Assembly: GCF_949987515.2 (NCBI RefSeq) | Contig: NC_082694.2 | Span: forward strand, 9,665,958-9,729,957 | Length of the DNA: 64,000 nucleotides | Origin: Delphinus delphis | Lineage: Eukaryota; Chordata; Mammalia; Artiodactyla; Delphinidae | Direction of reading: 5' to 3' | Part shown: piece after piece, positions 11,806-24,900 of the stretch | Layout: each line of letters starts with the position of its first letter | Position numbering within the stretch: the stretch's first letter is position 1 | Notes under the pieces: model-generated | Seen by the model: the letters and a program-made list of their open reading frames with translations, nothing else | Database searches by the model: none | Told to the model about the DNA's origin: nothing | Program-made: the position numbers and the translations under genes

Positions 11806-12853
11806 CCATGTTCAAAGACTTTAGGAAGATAGGCGGGAGCACTGTCCACAGATCTCTACAAGCCAGGTGTCAAGACAAGGAGACCCCCGCTACCTGCCCA
11901 TCAGGCCTACTCCTTCACCTGCGGTCAGTGACTGCTAGGAGACTGTGCGGGAGGGAGAGCCCAGACCCAGGGCAAGAATGGGGAAAGTGTTGCTCAGTCC
12001 TGGAGAGAAATCTTTCCCAAGGAAAAATGCCTGGAGTTCGGGGAAAGTCAACATGCCTCTTTTATTTTGCTTATAAGTGAGATGAATATTTCGCAGTACA
12101 CAGAGACTGTGACAAGAACCCACACTCATTAACGGGGAAGGAAAGCCAAACTTCAGGGGACTGGGTGGCTCAGAGGAGCTCCAGAAGGTAGCATCATCAC
12201 TCTGGTCCCATAGCAATCTAGGCTCTGTTGGCACCCTTTCCCCTCCCCAGTAAATAGTCAAGGAGAGTAGTTAAACAGAGAAAGAGGCAAGGACACCTAC
12301 ATGGAAGGTGCTGGCTACGCAACAGAGCAGCCAGCCCCTGCTGTATGCCCCGTGAATATAAACATGAGCAGGGACCCACCCAACTCTGGGCGGAAAGCCA
12401 AGGGGAAGGATGGCTGTGAGGAGGAAGAGTGTAGAGCTGCAGCTTCAGGTCAGCGACACCTGCCATATTAGATCCCCCACCCTTCTTACATCTAAATCAC
12501 AGATCCTGCTCCCCCCAGTGAGGGGAATCCATCCGAGGCTGATGGAGCATTCCTACACGGGATGGAGCCTGCGCCGGAAGAAAGCAGAATTTCTAAGGCA
12601 GAAAGTCATCCCTGGAAGGGAAAGGGGAGAAGTCTACTCAGTGCCCAGGTTCATGAACTCAACTCCTGGGAGCCTGAGATTATGACCCACCCAGCCAAGT
12701 GCTGCCAACGTCCTGGGATCCCGGTGCAAAGCCACTGCTCCAGCCCCGCCCTCGTGCAGGTGAGAAGCCATTCCTTTCTAGAAACAGAGAGATTTGATTC
12801 AGAAGATGTGGATGGTTGGGATCATGTCATGAGATAGTATGAGATATTGCACC

Positions 12854-12855
<2 letters not shown>
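11806..12855 (-). other. VWA3B intron, unique sequence
   Basis: Nothing identifiable. Several 80-140 codon open frames overlap on both strands but share no resemblance to known families and have no consistent splice sites. Confidence 0.5.

Positions 12856-12933
<78 letters not shown>
12856..12933. repeat. (AC)39 microsatellite
   Basis: Uninterrupted AC dinucleotide tract of 78 bp directly abutting an L1 3' fragment. Perfect tracts this long are usually length-polymorphic. Confidence 0.97.
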
Positions 12934-12935
<2 letters not shown>

Positions 12936-13330
12936 CAGAATATTATTCAGCCCTTAAAAGGAAGGAAATTCTGACTCATGCTATGACATGGATGAACCTT
13001 GAGAACATTATGCTAAATAAAGTAAGCCAGTCACAAAATGACACGTATTGTATGACTCCACTTATATGGGGCATCTAGAGCGGTCAGATTCAGAGACAGA
13101 AAGTAGGATGTTAAGTGCTGAGGGCTGTGGGGAGGGACAAATGGGAAGTTGTTTAATGGGTACAGAGTTTCAATTTTCCGAAATGGAGAGAGTTCTGGAG
13201 ACTGGGTTGCACAACAAGGTGAATGTACTTGACACCTCACTACTGGATTTAGGGAATATACTTAACACTTAGAAATGGTTACAATGGTAAATTTTATGTT
13301 ATGTACATTTCACAACAATTTTTAAAACTA
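12934..13330 (+). mobile_element. L1 3'-end fragment
   Basis: Starts with the L1 text encoding EYYSALKRKEILTHA and the conserved ACATGGATGAACCTTGA phrase. It runs into the 3' UTR and ends near TTTCACAACAATTTTT. 5'-truncated and old. Confidence 0.8.
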
Positions 13331-15354
13331 TTATTTTGACTACAGAGGTTTTTTGCATTGATATGGTACATGGGGTGATGGTAACTCACAGGCTAAAAAG
13401 CCAACTATCTAGAAACTCAAAGTCAGAAACAGCAGGACATTTCTTTCAGTTGCCAGTTCACTTCTCTGAGCAATGCTTCTCTAGCCCCTCACTTGATGGT
13501 CTGTCTTTTCTACACAACAGAAGGCAAAATTATCTCCCGAGGAGACACCCTCCCTTCCCAAACTAGAGAGGGCCTGAGGAAACTCATACTGATAAATGCT
13601 TGAGACAAATGATGGAGAAGCAGGGAGGGGAAACTGATCAGGGAAAGATTGGAGAACTGCCTCTGAGCCCGAGTGAGGTTGAAAACCACACATTTTGCAA
13701 ACAAGAATTGTCTCAAGGATTTCTGGCCAGTTTTTGAGTGGGAGAGGTAGGCTCTGAAATGTTGGCATTCCTGGGACATTCTGATGGATTGAGGAGACAA
13801 GATCACATATTTAGGATCTGGGACACTCTTCCCAAATTCAGAACATGTGATCACTGAAATGGCATTAGGATGGCAGGCCACGCTCTGAGCATTTCATTCT
13901 AAGAAAAATGTTTTTATCTGTAATTTGATTCGTATGCTTCACAGGGGTTGGAAAGACGGTGGTTGTTGAAAATGTAAACTATGCAGCCAGACATGCTTCC
14001 CTCTATAACTAAGTTGCCAAGGAACACACAGGCCCAAATGAAACCCCATTTATGGTCATTGGCACACCTTGGGGAGCTGGTGACATCTCACATTCTTTAA
14101 CTTCATTGATTCATTGCCCACTAGGCTTAATCTTGTAAATTACTTTCAAAGGCATGGCATACATCCTAAATTACTTTTTTTCTTAGATTAGCATCAATCT
14201 TGCTTATCAATTGACATTTTCTCAAATTCCCTGGAAATGTCCACCTCACCATCAGAGCAAAGCTGTAAGTTACCTAAGGCAGCGGCCCTGACGAGCTCGA
14301 TGGGAACCTCTCCCCATCTCTGCTTTGGGGCACTAAGAATCTGAATCCACAAAGTGTGTGTCTAGGACACACTCTGTGATTCAGCCCCCTGTCTGGGTCT
14401 CCACCTGACCCCCTAGCCCGGGATTGCAAATGCCTCCTACCCAGTCCCAGGGCCCTTCTCCCAGGAGCCTTTGCAACACTGTTATGTAAACAGAGGAAAC
14501 TTGCAAGCACGTGTATCCTGCAGCTTCTCCCCCAGCCCCAAACAACCCCCAAAGAGTAATTCCTGCCTTGTTTGAAGCTAGAAATCCTTCTGTTGATTAG
14601 TAAAAACGAGCAGGAAGGTGGAGGTGGGGGTGGGCTTTCTCAGACTTCTAACCACCCCCGCGCCGCATCATGTCACGGTCCCACAGGAGCTGCCGTCCCT
14701 GCTCTTCTCGGCGGCGTTTAGTCAGTGTAGTTGGCACTTGGCAATTTCATCAGCTCCCCGAAGAAACTCCCATCTCCTGCTTCCTGAGGAACCTTCTAGT
14801 GCTGGTTTCCCGAATCACAGTACTATTTCTCACTTATTTCCTGACCTCGTTCTCTACGCCTGTTAAACTCTCTGATCACATCCTTTGAATGAAAGGGGAA
14901 GTTCATTCAGCCTCCATAGAGGTTCCTGTGTGGCCTTGGCCCTCACAAGAGGCAGGTCCATCCCTCATGTGCATCTAGAAACACCGCCATCACTGATGGG
15001 GAAGCAACAGAAAACCCACGAGAAGTGAGGGCATCCTCGCTACAGCTTCCAGCCAACCTGGGCAACAGAGCAGCTCTGCCTTGCCAAGAACTAAGAGTGC
15101 GCTGACATGCCTGGGGCCAGGTCTCCAGAAGTTTCCCAAGTTAGGAGACACATCTCACTGAGGCCACTTCCCTAGGTAATACACTTATGCCTGGTTGCCA
15201 GGCTGCCAAATTCTCCACTAACATCCAAGAACTCTGCCCTTGCACCACAGGAATAATACAAAAGGTAGGGTGAGTCCTGCCCTAGAGCTAAGGCTAGGGA
15301 TCATCTGAAGTTATTAAGACATAAAGTACACTGTTTCTTTTCCATCCCAGGTAC
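13331..15354 (-). other. VWA3B intron, mostly unique
   Basis: Contains one member (about 13393-13491) of a diverged repeat whose partner is at 16803-16900 (see findings). A GC-richer patch lies near 14380-14720. No coding exon recognised. Confidence 0.5.
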
Positions 15355-15470
15355 CTGGAGGGAGTTTTCCTTTCAGTTTCCTTGAATTCCAAGTAATTAC
15401 ACTGTCGCCATCCTTAATGGGGAAGGCAGGAAGTTCCACGCACTCTGTTCTCTCTGCAAATGCATGGAAT
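15355..15470 (-). CDS. VWA3B: VWA3B coding exon (last one in window)
   Basis: Read on the minus strand, the 116-bp exon encodes FHAFAERTECVELPAFPIKD followed by a GDSVITWNSRKLKGKLPPG segment, matching the region after the first VWA-like domain of VWA3B. The acceptor is TTTCAG ending at 15471; the donor is CCAG|GTACCT starting at 15354. It enters in phase 2 (AG from the previous exon plus A gives Arg) and leaves after one base of a Gly codon, so it joins exon 27411-27580 without a frameshift. The next exon downstream, expected to code for a GVRED-type segment, was not found between 1 and 15354. A full-length L1 lies in the preceding intron, on the opposite strand. Confidence 0.92.
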
Positions 15471-16009
15471 CTGAAACAGGAAGAGATAGGCCACATCAGG
15501 CTAGTAAGTGGTATCTGCGCATTATCTATTCATCCTCCCAAGACTGGGAACTTGCTCTTCTGTGGTGCTAGGCATCTTCCAAGTGTTCACTGCTTTTCCC
15601 TGTGCCTTGTCAATTCCCACAAATAAAAGACAGGAAGGTGGAAGGCACCAGAGAATTGCGGAGCCACTGGGACTTTAACTGATGACTCTTCTGTTCATTA
15701 GAGGATACTTAGCTCAACCAAATGGTATTTATCGACCCTGGAAAAATGATACCCTGTGCTTAGACTTATCCTTTTGTTCCCAGGGTTCAATCATGTAAAC
15801 ACAGTTTGGACAAGCCCAGAGGCTAATGAGGGGCCCAACAGTGCCCAGAGCCCTGCGGGTTCACTGTTGAAAGCTGGTGACAAGAGGCAGCGTTGGCTCA
15901 TCTGCCCACTGCTGAGGGGCTTCAGTCAACTTTCACTTGGCAAATACACACCTCCCCAGGACCTGAGCATCAGCACTAATGAAAAGAACTCAGTGTGGGC
16001 ACGTTTTTA
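15471..16009 (-). other. VWA3B intron, unique sequence
   Basis: Intron upstream of exon 15355-15470. No repeats or genes recognised. Confidence 0.5.
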
Positions 16010-16150
16010 AGGCAGCCTCTCAGAGTGTGGTCCTAGGAGCAGCACCTGGGAGCTGGCTAGGGATGCACATTCCCCGGGCCCCACCTGATATGCCGAGTCA
16101 GAATATGCACTTTCACAAGATCCCCAGGGGATTCATAAGCAGCTTGAAGC
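16010..16150. repeat. MER5-like hAT MITE
   Basis: Carries the pattern of MER5-type elements: CTCAGAGTGTGGTCCTAGGA, then CACCTGGGAGCTGG, then GGGCCCCACCTGATATG, then CAGAATATGCA. Diverged. Confidence 0.6.
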
Positions 16151-16160
16151 TAAAAAGGCG

Positions 16161-16757
16161 CTCATGTACCAATGTTCACAGCAGCACTATTCACAACAGT
16201 CAAGACATGGAAGCAACCTAAACGTCCACTGACAGAGGAGTGGATAAAGAAGATGTGTGGATATATACAATGGAATATTCCTCAGCCATAAAAAAGAATG
16301 AAATAATGCCATTTGCAGCAACATGGATGGATCTAGACATTATCATACAAAGTGAAGTGAGCCAAAGACAAATATCATACGATATCACTTATACGTGGAA
16401 TCTAAAAACAAGATACAAATGAACTTATTCACAAAACAGAAACAGACTCATAGCATAGAAGACAAACTTATAGTGACCAAAGGGGGAAGGGGGGAGGCAT
16501 AAATTAGGAGTTTGGGACTAAAATATGTACACTACTGTATATAAAATAACCAACAAGGACCTACTGTATAGCACAGGGAACTATACTCAGTATCTTGTAA
16601 TAACCTATAATGGAAAAGAATCTAAAAAAGAATATATATATACACACATGTATACATATATACACATATGTGTATAAAACTGAATCACTTTGCCGTATAC
16701 CTGAAACTAACACACCATTGGAAATCAACTGTATTTCAATTTAAAAAACTTTTTTTA
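16161..16757 (+). mobile_element. L1 3'-end fragment
   Basis: 5'-truncated L1 starting at the AATGTTCACAGCAGC text. It includes the GGAATATTCCTCAGCCAT phrase and ends at the ATTTCAATTTAAAAAAC tail. Confidence 0.88.
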
Positions 16758-17123
16758 AGCACTGGTGTAGTGTTGCAGGTGATGATGGGCTAAATCGCAC
16801 CCTCAAAGCCAGTTGTCTGGAATCCAAAAAATCAGTAATAGCAGGAAATTTCTCTCAGATGGCAGAGGAGATCTCTGAGTAATGCTCCTCCGGCCTCTCA
16901 AGAGTACCATCCCTGCCTATCGCCACTCATGACGCAAAAAGAATCCTGAAACATGAGCTGGGATGGACAGAAGAATGGGCAGATGGCGGGAGAGGTCTGT
17001 GGGCCTTGCCTGGGCCATAGAAGGCCTCAGTCTCGTCTATTTCTAAAGGGTTTCAGGTGACACTGGGACAATGAAAGCAGGGGCTTCCTCCAAAACAGAA
17101 ATGCCCAGTTTCCTTCGTCCCAT
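16758..17123 (-). other. VWA3B intron with diverged repeat partner
   Basis: Positions 16803-16900 resemble 13393-13491 (AAAGCCA...TCTCTGAG...CTCTCA). Nothing else recognised. Confidence 0.5.
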
Positions 17124-17612
17124 TGTTACCAACCTGGGTTCTCGGACTCTTTAATCAATAGAAATTGATAAAAGAGGCCAGAGAAATTCAGGCAAGGCTT
17201 TATCGGTACTCTTGCTGCAGCACAAGGGCATGAAAACAAGTAGCAGCTTCCCTTGCTAAGCAGTGAAGGTGGAGGTGGATCAGTGGGTGGGGCTGGAGGG
17301 GGGGCTTAGGTGGTCTGCCCACCCCCTTGGTGGTGCTGTGCGCAGGGATCATGCTCGGGACCCTGCTTTTGCTCCCAGGCCCTCAGAAATGGCAGCTGGG
17401 TTTTGGCCTTTTTGTATTTTATTGTTCATAATTTGCCCCGACTACCCATGCATGCAGTTATTTTTAGTCCCTTATAGTTCCTCTGTATTCTGTTGCTGGA
17501 GGAGACGTTTGTCCAGCTGCAGGCACTGCAGTAAAGGGTCCCAGGTCCCCACCTGTCTCACCACAACCTCCCTGCAGGACAGACGGGGGGATGATCGAGG
17601 TTTGTCCTGACA
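17124..17612 (-). mobile_element. Probable solo LTR (minus orientation)
   Basis: On the minus strand the block starts TGTCAGGACAAACC and ends GGTTGGTAACA. It has a TATAAGGG-like box and, near the 3' end, GATAAAGCCTTGCC followed by CTCTGGCCTCTTTT and AGTCCGAGAACCCAGG, typical of retroviral LTR U5 ends. No internal retroviral genes. Target duplications were not found. Confidence 0.5.
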
Positions 17613-18803
17613 GGCCTCACACTCTGAGTGCCAAGGCCTTTGCCCAGAATTTTCTACTCTGAAGAACAGGGCAGACATTTCCTCTGGCTAATACAGCCTC
17701 GCTTGTGCAGAAAGCAAATCACGATTAAGTCGGGCTCTTTGGAGAGTCTGAGGAGTGTAGCGCTGTGTCTGAGAGCTGGTGGCTCTGTCCAGACACAGCC
17801 TCAGGCACCGGGGGACACAGAGTCCAGCCTCCCTGCAAGCTGAAATGCTCAGGACACGCCCTTTACAGTTTGATAATAACTGCTCTTCAGCTGGGGCTCA
17901 ACAGCAAAAGATGCACTGAGACCATCCAGGACCCCCGGGAGGAGGTGGGCTGGCAGGTAGCAGAGCGGGCAGGGGCACTGCTGGTCGTGGGCTGGCCTCA
18001 CTTCCCAGGACTAGAGGAGGGACAGAAGGGCCCGGGTGTACCCCGTCCTCTTCTGCAGAATCCGCTCTCCACGGAGCATGACCTGAAAGTCAGGGGCTGA
18101 ACTGCAGCTTCTCCCGTGTTAAACTACTCCCTGGCCTCTCACCTTCCCAGAGAGTGTCCCACATGAGCTGAGCAGAGGACCAGCAAGAAAGGTGGCCCTG
18201 CCAGCTGGGTTTTTCTCTCTCCACTAGCAGAAGTGGGGGCAGTGAGCCCCTTCTGTATTTGGGGGTTTCAAGAGCCCAGAATTGAAGCCAAGCACCTGCT
18301 GTTGAAAGATTTCAAAGCGCTTTATGAGAAGCCAGAGCACTGGTCTTCAGAATCACCAGGGATCCTGTTAAAAATGCATATCCCTGTTCCTCCCTAGACC
18401 CTGAAAATCAGAATCTCTGGGACCGTGGTCAAGATATCTGCATTTTAATCAAGATTCCTAGGTAGTGAAAGGCCTTTGCAAAGTGAAAGCCTAACTGCAT
18501 ATTCCCAGACTCCCCTCTAGTGTGCAGAATCAGCCTGCAAGGTGAAGCCCATGTCTCCCAGGCCAATATGATGAGCAGCTAAATTTGAGAACAAATGCTC
18601 AAGAGTGGGCATTTTACCCATTTTAGACAGGCTGACTTAGGAAAGAACTCAGCCATTCTCCTTGTTACCACATAAGGAGCTGGTCTCTCTCTACAAGAGA
18701 CACAAACTCTCTCACATGCACAGACGGGGCTGTTTTGAAATGCAGGTATTATTATTATTATTCAGGTATAGTGAGGCCAACAGATCAGGAGACAGCTACC
18801 ATT
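17613..18803 (-). other. VWA3B intron, unique plus one MER5-like element
   Basis: About 18330-18480 shows a MER5-like pattern (CAGAATCACCAGGGATCCTG, then CAGAATCTCTGGGA). A short (TTA)n lies near 18748-18764. The rest is unassigned. Confidence 0.5.
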
Positions 18804-18829
18804 GAAAAGATAGTTAACAAGAAGACCTT

Positions 18830-18840
18830 CAAGATGGCGG
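18830..18840 (+). promoter_or_regulatory. YY1-like site at L1 5' end
   Basis: CAAGATGGCGG lies 14 bases inside the L1 5' boundary, the position and sequence where YY1 sets the transcription start of human L1. The role here is inferred by analogy. Confidence 0.55.
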
Positions 18841-21800
18841 AGGAGTAAGACGTGGAGATCACCTTCCTCCCCACAGATACACCAGAAATACATCTACATG
18901 TGGAACAACTCCCACAGAACACCTACTGAATGCTGGCAGAAGACCTCAGACTTCCCAAAAGGCAAGAAACTCCCCACGTACCTGGGTAGGGCAAAAGAAA
19001 AAAGGAAAAACAGAGACAAAAGAATAGGGATGGGACCTGCACCTCTGGGAGGGAGCTGTGAAGGAGGAAAGGTTTCCACACACTAGGAAGCCCCTTCGCG
19101 GGCCGAGACTGCGGGTGGTGGGGGGGGAAGCTTCGGAGCCGCGGAGGAGAGCGCAGCCACAGGGGTGCGGAAGGCAAAGCAGAGAGATTCCCGCACAGAG
19201 AATCAGTGCCGACCAGCACTCACCAGCCCAAGAGGCTTGTCTGCTCACCCGCCGGGGCGGGTGGGGGCTGGGAGCTGAGGCTCGGGCTGCAGAGGTCGGA
19301 TCCCAGGGAGAGGACTGGGGTTGGCTTCGGGAACACAGCCTGAAGCGGGTTAGTGCACCACGGCTAGCCGGGAGGGAGTCCGGGGAAATGTCTGGAGCTG
19401 CCGAAGAGGCAAGAGACTATTGTTACAGGGTGTGTGAGGAGAGGGGATTCAGAGCACCACCTAAATGAGCTCCAGAGACAGGGGCGAGCCGCGGCTACCA
19501 GTGTGGACCCCAGAGACGGGCATGAAATGCTAAGGCTGCCGCTGCCGCCACCAAGAAGCCTGTGTGCGAGCACAGGTCACTATCCACACCTCCCCTCCCG
19601 GGAGCCTGTGCAGCCCGCCACTGCCAGGGTCCCATGATCCAGGGACAACTTCCCTGGGAGAACATATGGCACGCTTCAGGCTGGTGCAACGTCATGCTGG
19701 CCTCTGCCGCCGCAGGCTCACCCCACATCCGTACCCCTACCTCCCCCCAGCCTGAGTGAGCCAGAGCCCCCGAATCAGCTGCTTCTTTAACCCCGTCCTG
19801 TCTGAAACAACAACAGATGCCCTCAGGTGACCTACATGCAGAGGCGGGGCCAAATCCAAAGCTGAACCCCAGGAGCTGTGGGAACAAAGAAGAGAAAGGG
19901 AAATCTCTCCCAGCAGCCTCAGGAGCAGCGGATTAAATCTCCACAATCAACTTGATGTACCTGCATCTGTGGAATACCTGAATAGACAACGAATCATCCC
20001 AAAATTGAGGTGGTGGACTTTGGGAGCAATTGTAGACTTGGGGTTTGCTTCCTGCATCTAATTTGTTCCTGGTTTTATGTTTATCTTACTTTAGTATTTA
20101 GAGTTTATTATCACTGGTAGATTTGTTTATTGATTTGGTTGCTCTTCCTCCTTTTTTTTCCGAAATATATATATATGTATTTTTTTTCCTTTTTCTCTTT
20201 CTGTGAGTGTGTATGTGTATGCTTCCTTGTGTGATTTTGTCTGTACAGCTTTGCTTTTACAATTTGTCCTAGGGTTTTGTCTGTCCGTTTTTTTTTAGTA
20301 TCGATTTTCGCACTTATCATTGGTGGCTTTGTTTCTTGGTTTGGTTGCTCTCTTCTTTCTTTCTTTTTTTAAATTACATTTTAATTTTTTTTAATAATTT
20401 TAAAAAATATTTTATTTTAATAACTTTATTTTATTTTATTTATTTTTTTCTTTCTATTTTTCTCCCTTCTCTTCTGAGCCATGTGGTTGACAGGGTCTTG
20501 GTGCTCCAGCCAGGTGTCAGGCCTGTGCCTCTGAGGTAGGAGAGCTGAGTTCAGGACATTGGTCCACCAGAGACCTCCCAGCTCCATGGAATATCAAATG
20601 GTGAAAGCTCTCCCAGAGATCTCCATCTCAACGCTAAGACCCAGTTCCACTCAATGACCAGCAAGCTACAGTGCTGGACACCCTATGCCAAACAACTAGC
20701 AAGACAGGAACACAACCCTACCCATTAGCAGAGAGGCTGCCTAAAATCGTAATAATGTCACAGACACCCAAAAACACACCACTGGATGCGGTCCTGCCCA
20801 CTAGTAAGACAAGATCCAGCCTCATCCACGAGAACACAGGCACTAGTCCCCCCCACCAAGAAGCCTACACAACCCACTGAACCAACCTTAGCCACTGGGG
20901 GCAGACACTAAAAACAACGGGAACTACAGACCTGCAGCCTGTGAAAAGGAGACCACAAACACAGTAAGTTAAGTAAAATGAGAAGACAGAGAAACACACA
21001 CCAGATGAAGGAGTAAGGTAAAAACCCACCAGACCAAACAAATGAAGAGGAAACAGGAAGTCTACCTGAAAAAGAACACACAGTAGTAACAGTAAAGATG
21101 ATCCAAAATCTTGGAAACAGAAAGGAGAAAACAGAAGAAATGTTTAACAAGGACCTAGAAGAATGAAGAGCTAACAAACAATGATGAACAACACAATAAA
21201 TGAAATTAAAAATTCTCTAGAAGGAATCAATAGCAGAATAACTGAGGCAGAAGAACGGATAAGTGATCTGGAAAATAAAAGAGTGGAAATAACTACTGCA
21301 GAGCAGAATAAAGAAAAATAATGAAGAGAATTGAGGACAGTCTCAGAGACCTCTGGGACAACATTAAACACACCAACATTTGAATTATAGGGGTACTAGA
21401 AAAGAAGAGAAAAACAAAGGGACTGATAAAATACTTGAAGAGATTATACTTGAAAACTTCCCTAATATGGGAAAGGAAATAGTCAATCAAGTCCAGGAAG
21501 TGCAGAGTCCCATACAGGATAAATCCAAGGAGAAACATGCCAAGACATATTAATCAAACTATCAAAAATTAAATACAGAGAAAAAATATTAAAAGCAGCA
21601 AGGGAAAAACAATAAATAACATACAAGGGAATCCCCATAAGGTTAAGAGCTAATCTTTAAGCAGAAACTCTGCAAGCCAGAAGGGAGTGGCAGGACAAAT
21701 TTTAAGTGATGAAAGGGAAGAACCTACAACCAAGATTACACTACCCAGCAAGAATCTCACTCAGATTCCACGGAGAAGTTAAAACCTTTACAGATAAGCA

Positions 21801-21922
21801 AAAACTAAGAAAATTCAGCACCACAAAACCAGCTTTACAACAAATGCTAAAGAAACTTCTCTAGGCAGGAAACACAAGAGAAGGAAAAGACCTAGAATAA
21901 CAAACCTAAAACAGTTAAGAAA

Positions 21923-24900
21923 ATGGTAATAGGAACATACATATCGATAATTACCTTAAATGTAAATGGATTAAATGCTCCAACCAAAACACACAGACTG
22001 GCTGAATGGATACAAAAACAAGACCCGTATATATGCTGTCTACAAGAGACCCACTTCAGACCTAGGGACACATACAGATGGAAAGTGAGGGGATGGAAAA
22101 AGATATTCCATGCAAATGGAAATCAAAAGAAAGCTGGAGTAGCAGTACTCATATCAGATAAAATAGACTTTAAAATAAAGACTATTACAAGAGACAAAGA
22201 AGGAGATACATAATGATCAAGGGATCAATTCAAGAAGAAGATACAGCAATTGTAAATATTTATGCACCCAACATAGGAGCACCTCAATACATAAGGCAAA
22301 TGCTAACAGCCATAAAAGGGGAAATCAACAGTAACACAATCATAGTAGGGAACTTTAACACCCCACTTTCACCAATGGACAGATCATCCAAAATGAAAAT
22401 AAATAAGGAAACACAAGCTTTAAATGACACATTAAACACGACGGACTTAATTGATATTTATAGGACATTCCATCCAAAGACAACAGAATACACTATCTTC
22501 TCAAGTGCTCATGGAACATTCTCCACAATAGATCATATCTTGGGTCACAAATCAAGCCTTGGTAAATGTAACAAAATTGAAATCGTATCAAGTATCATTT
22601 CTGACCACAATGCCTTGAGACTAGATACCAATTACAGGGAAAAATCTGTAAAAAATAGAAACACATGGAGGTTAAACAATACACTACTTAATAACCAAGA
22701 CATCATTGAAGAAATCAAAGAGGAAATCAAAAAGTAGCTAGAGAAAAATGACAATGAAAACACGACAACCCAAAACCTATGAGATGGAGCAAAAGCAGCT
22801 GTGAGAGGGAAGTTTATAGCAATATAATCCTACCTTAAGTAACAAGAAACATCTCAAATAAACAACCTAACCTTACACCTAAAGCAATCAGAGAAAGAAG
22901 AACAAAAAAACCCCAAAGTTAGCAGAAGGAAAGAAATCATAAAGATCAGATCAGAAATAAATTAAAAAGAAATGAAGTAAACAATAGCAAAGATCAATAA
23001 AACTAAAAGCTGGTTCTTTGAGAAGATAAACAAAATTGATAAACCATTAGCCAGACTCATCAAGAAAAAGGAGAAGAAATAAATTAGTAGAATTAGAAAT
23101 GAAAAAGGAAAGTAACAACTGACACTGCAGAAATACAAAGGATCATGAGAGATTACTACAAGCAACTGTATGCCAATAAAACGGACAACCTGGAAGAACT
23201 GGACAAATTCTTAGAAAAGTACAACCTTCTGAGTCTGAACCAGGAAGAAATAGAAAATGTAAACAGACCAATCACAAGCACTGAAATTGAGACAATGATT
23301 AAAAATCATTCAACAGGGCTTCCCTGGTGGCAAGGGTTGAGAGTCCGCCTGCCAATGCAGGGGACACGGGTTCGTGCCCCAGTCCGGGAGGATCCCACAT
23401 GCCACGGAGTGGCTAGGCCCATGAGCCATGGCCAATGAGCCTGCACATCCGGAGCCTGTGCTCCGCAACGGGAGAGGCTGCAACAGTGAGAGGCCTGCAT
23501 ACCACAAAAAAAAAAAAAAAAAAAAAAATCATTCAACAAAAAAAAAAACCCAGGACCGGATGGCTTCACAGGTGAATTCTATCAAACATTTGGAGAAGAG
23601 CTAACACCTCTCCTTCTCAAACTTTTCCAAAACATAGCAGAGGGAGGAACACTCCCAAACTCATTCTACGAGGTCACCATCAGCCTGATACCAAAACCAG
23701 ACAAACATGTCCCAAAGAAAGAAAACCACAGGCAGTATCACTGATGAAAACAGATGAAAAATCCTCAACAAAATACTATCAAACAGAATCCAACAGCACA
23801 TTAAAAGGATCATACACCATGATAAAGTGGGGTTTATCCCAAGAATGCAAGGATTCTTCAATATATGCAAATCAATGTGATACACCATATTAACAAACTG
23901 AAGGAGAAAAACCATATGATCATCTCAATAAATGCAGAAAAAGCTTTTGACAAAATTCAACACCCATTTATGATAAAAACCCTCCAGAAAGTAGGCAGAG
24001 AGGGAATTTACCTCAACATAATAAAGGCCATATATGACAAACCCACAGCCAATATCGTTCGCATGGTGAAAAACTGAAAGCATTTCCACTAAGATGAGGA
24101 ACAAGACAAGGTTGCCCACTCTCACCACTATTGTTCAACATAGTTTTGGAAGTTTTCTCCACAGCAATCAGACAAGAAAAAGAAATAAAAGGAATCCAAA
24201 TTGGAAAAGAAGAAGTAAAGCTGTCACTGTTTGCAGATGACATGATACTATACATAGAGAATCCTAAAGATGCTACCAGAAAATTACTAGAGCTAATTAA
24301 TGAATCTGGTAAAGTAGCAGGATACAAAATTAATGTACAGAAATCTCTGGCATTCCTATACACTAATGATGAAAAGTCTGAAACAGAAATGAAGGAAACA
24401 CTCCCATTTACCATGGCAACAAAAAGAATAAAATAACTAGGAATAAACCTACCTCTGGAGACAAAAGTCCTGTATGCAGAAAACCATAAGACACTGATGA
24501 AAGAAATCAAAGATGATACAAACAGATGGAGAGATATACCATGTTCCTGGATTGGAAAAATCAACATTGTGAAAATGACTATACTACCCAAAGCAGTGTA
24601 CAGATTCAATGCAATCCCTAACAAACTACCAGTGGCATTTTTCACAGAACTAGAACAAATAATTTCACAATTTGTATGGAAACACAAAAGACCCCGAATA
24701 GCAAAGCAATCCTGAGAAAGAAAAACAGAGCTGGAGGAATCAGGCTCCCTGACTTCAGACTATACTACAAAGCTACAGTAATCAAAACAGTATGGTACTG
24801 GCACAAAAACAGAAATATAGATTAACGGAACAGGATAGAAAGCCCAGAGATAAACCCACACAGATATGGTCACCTTATTTTTGATAAAGGAGGCAAGACT

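Noticed and set aside
22213..22737. Possible active L1 ORF2
   Set aside because: The frame is broken on both sides and by a SINE; endonuclease and reverse transcriptase are not in one frame.
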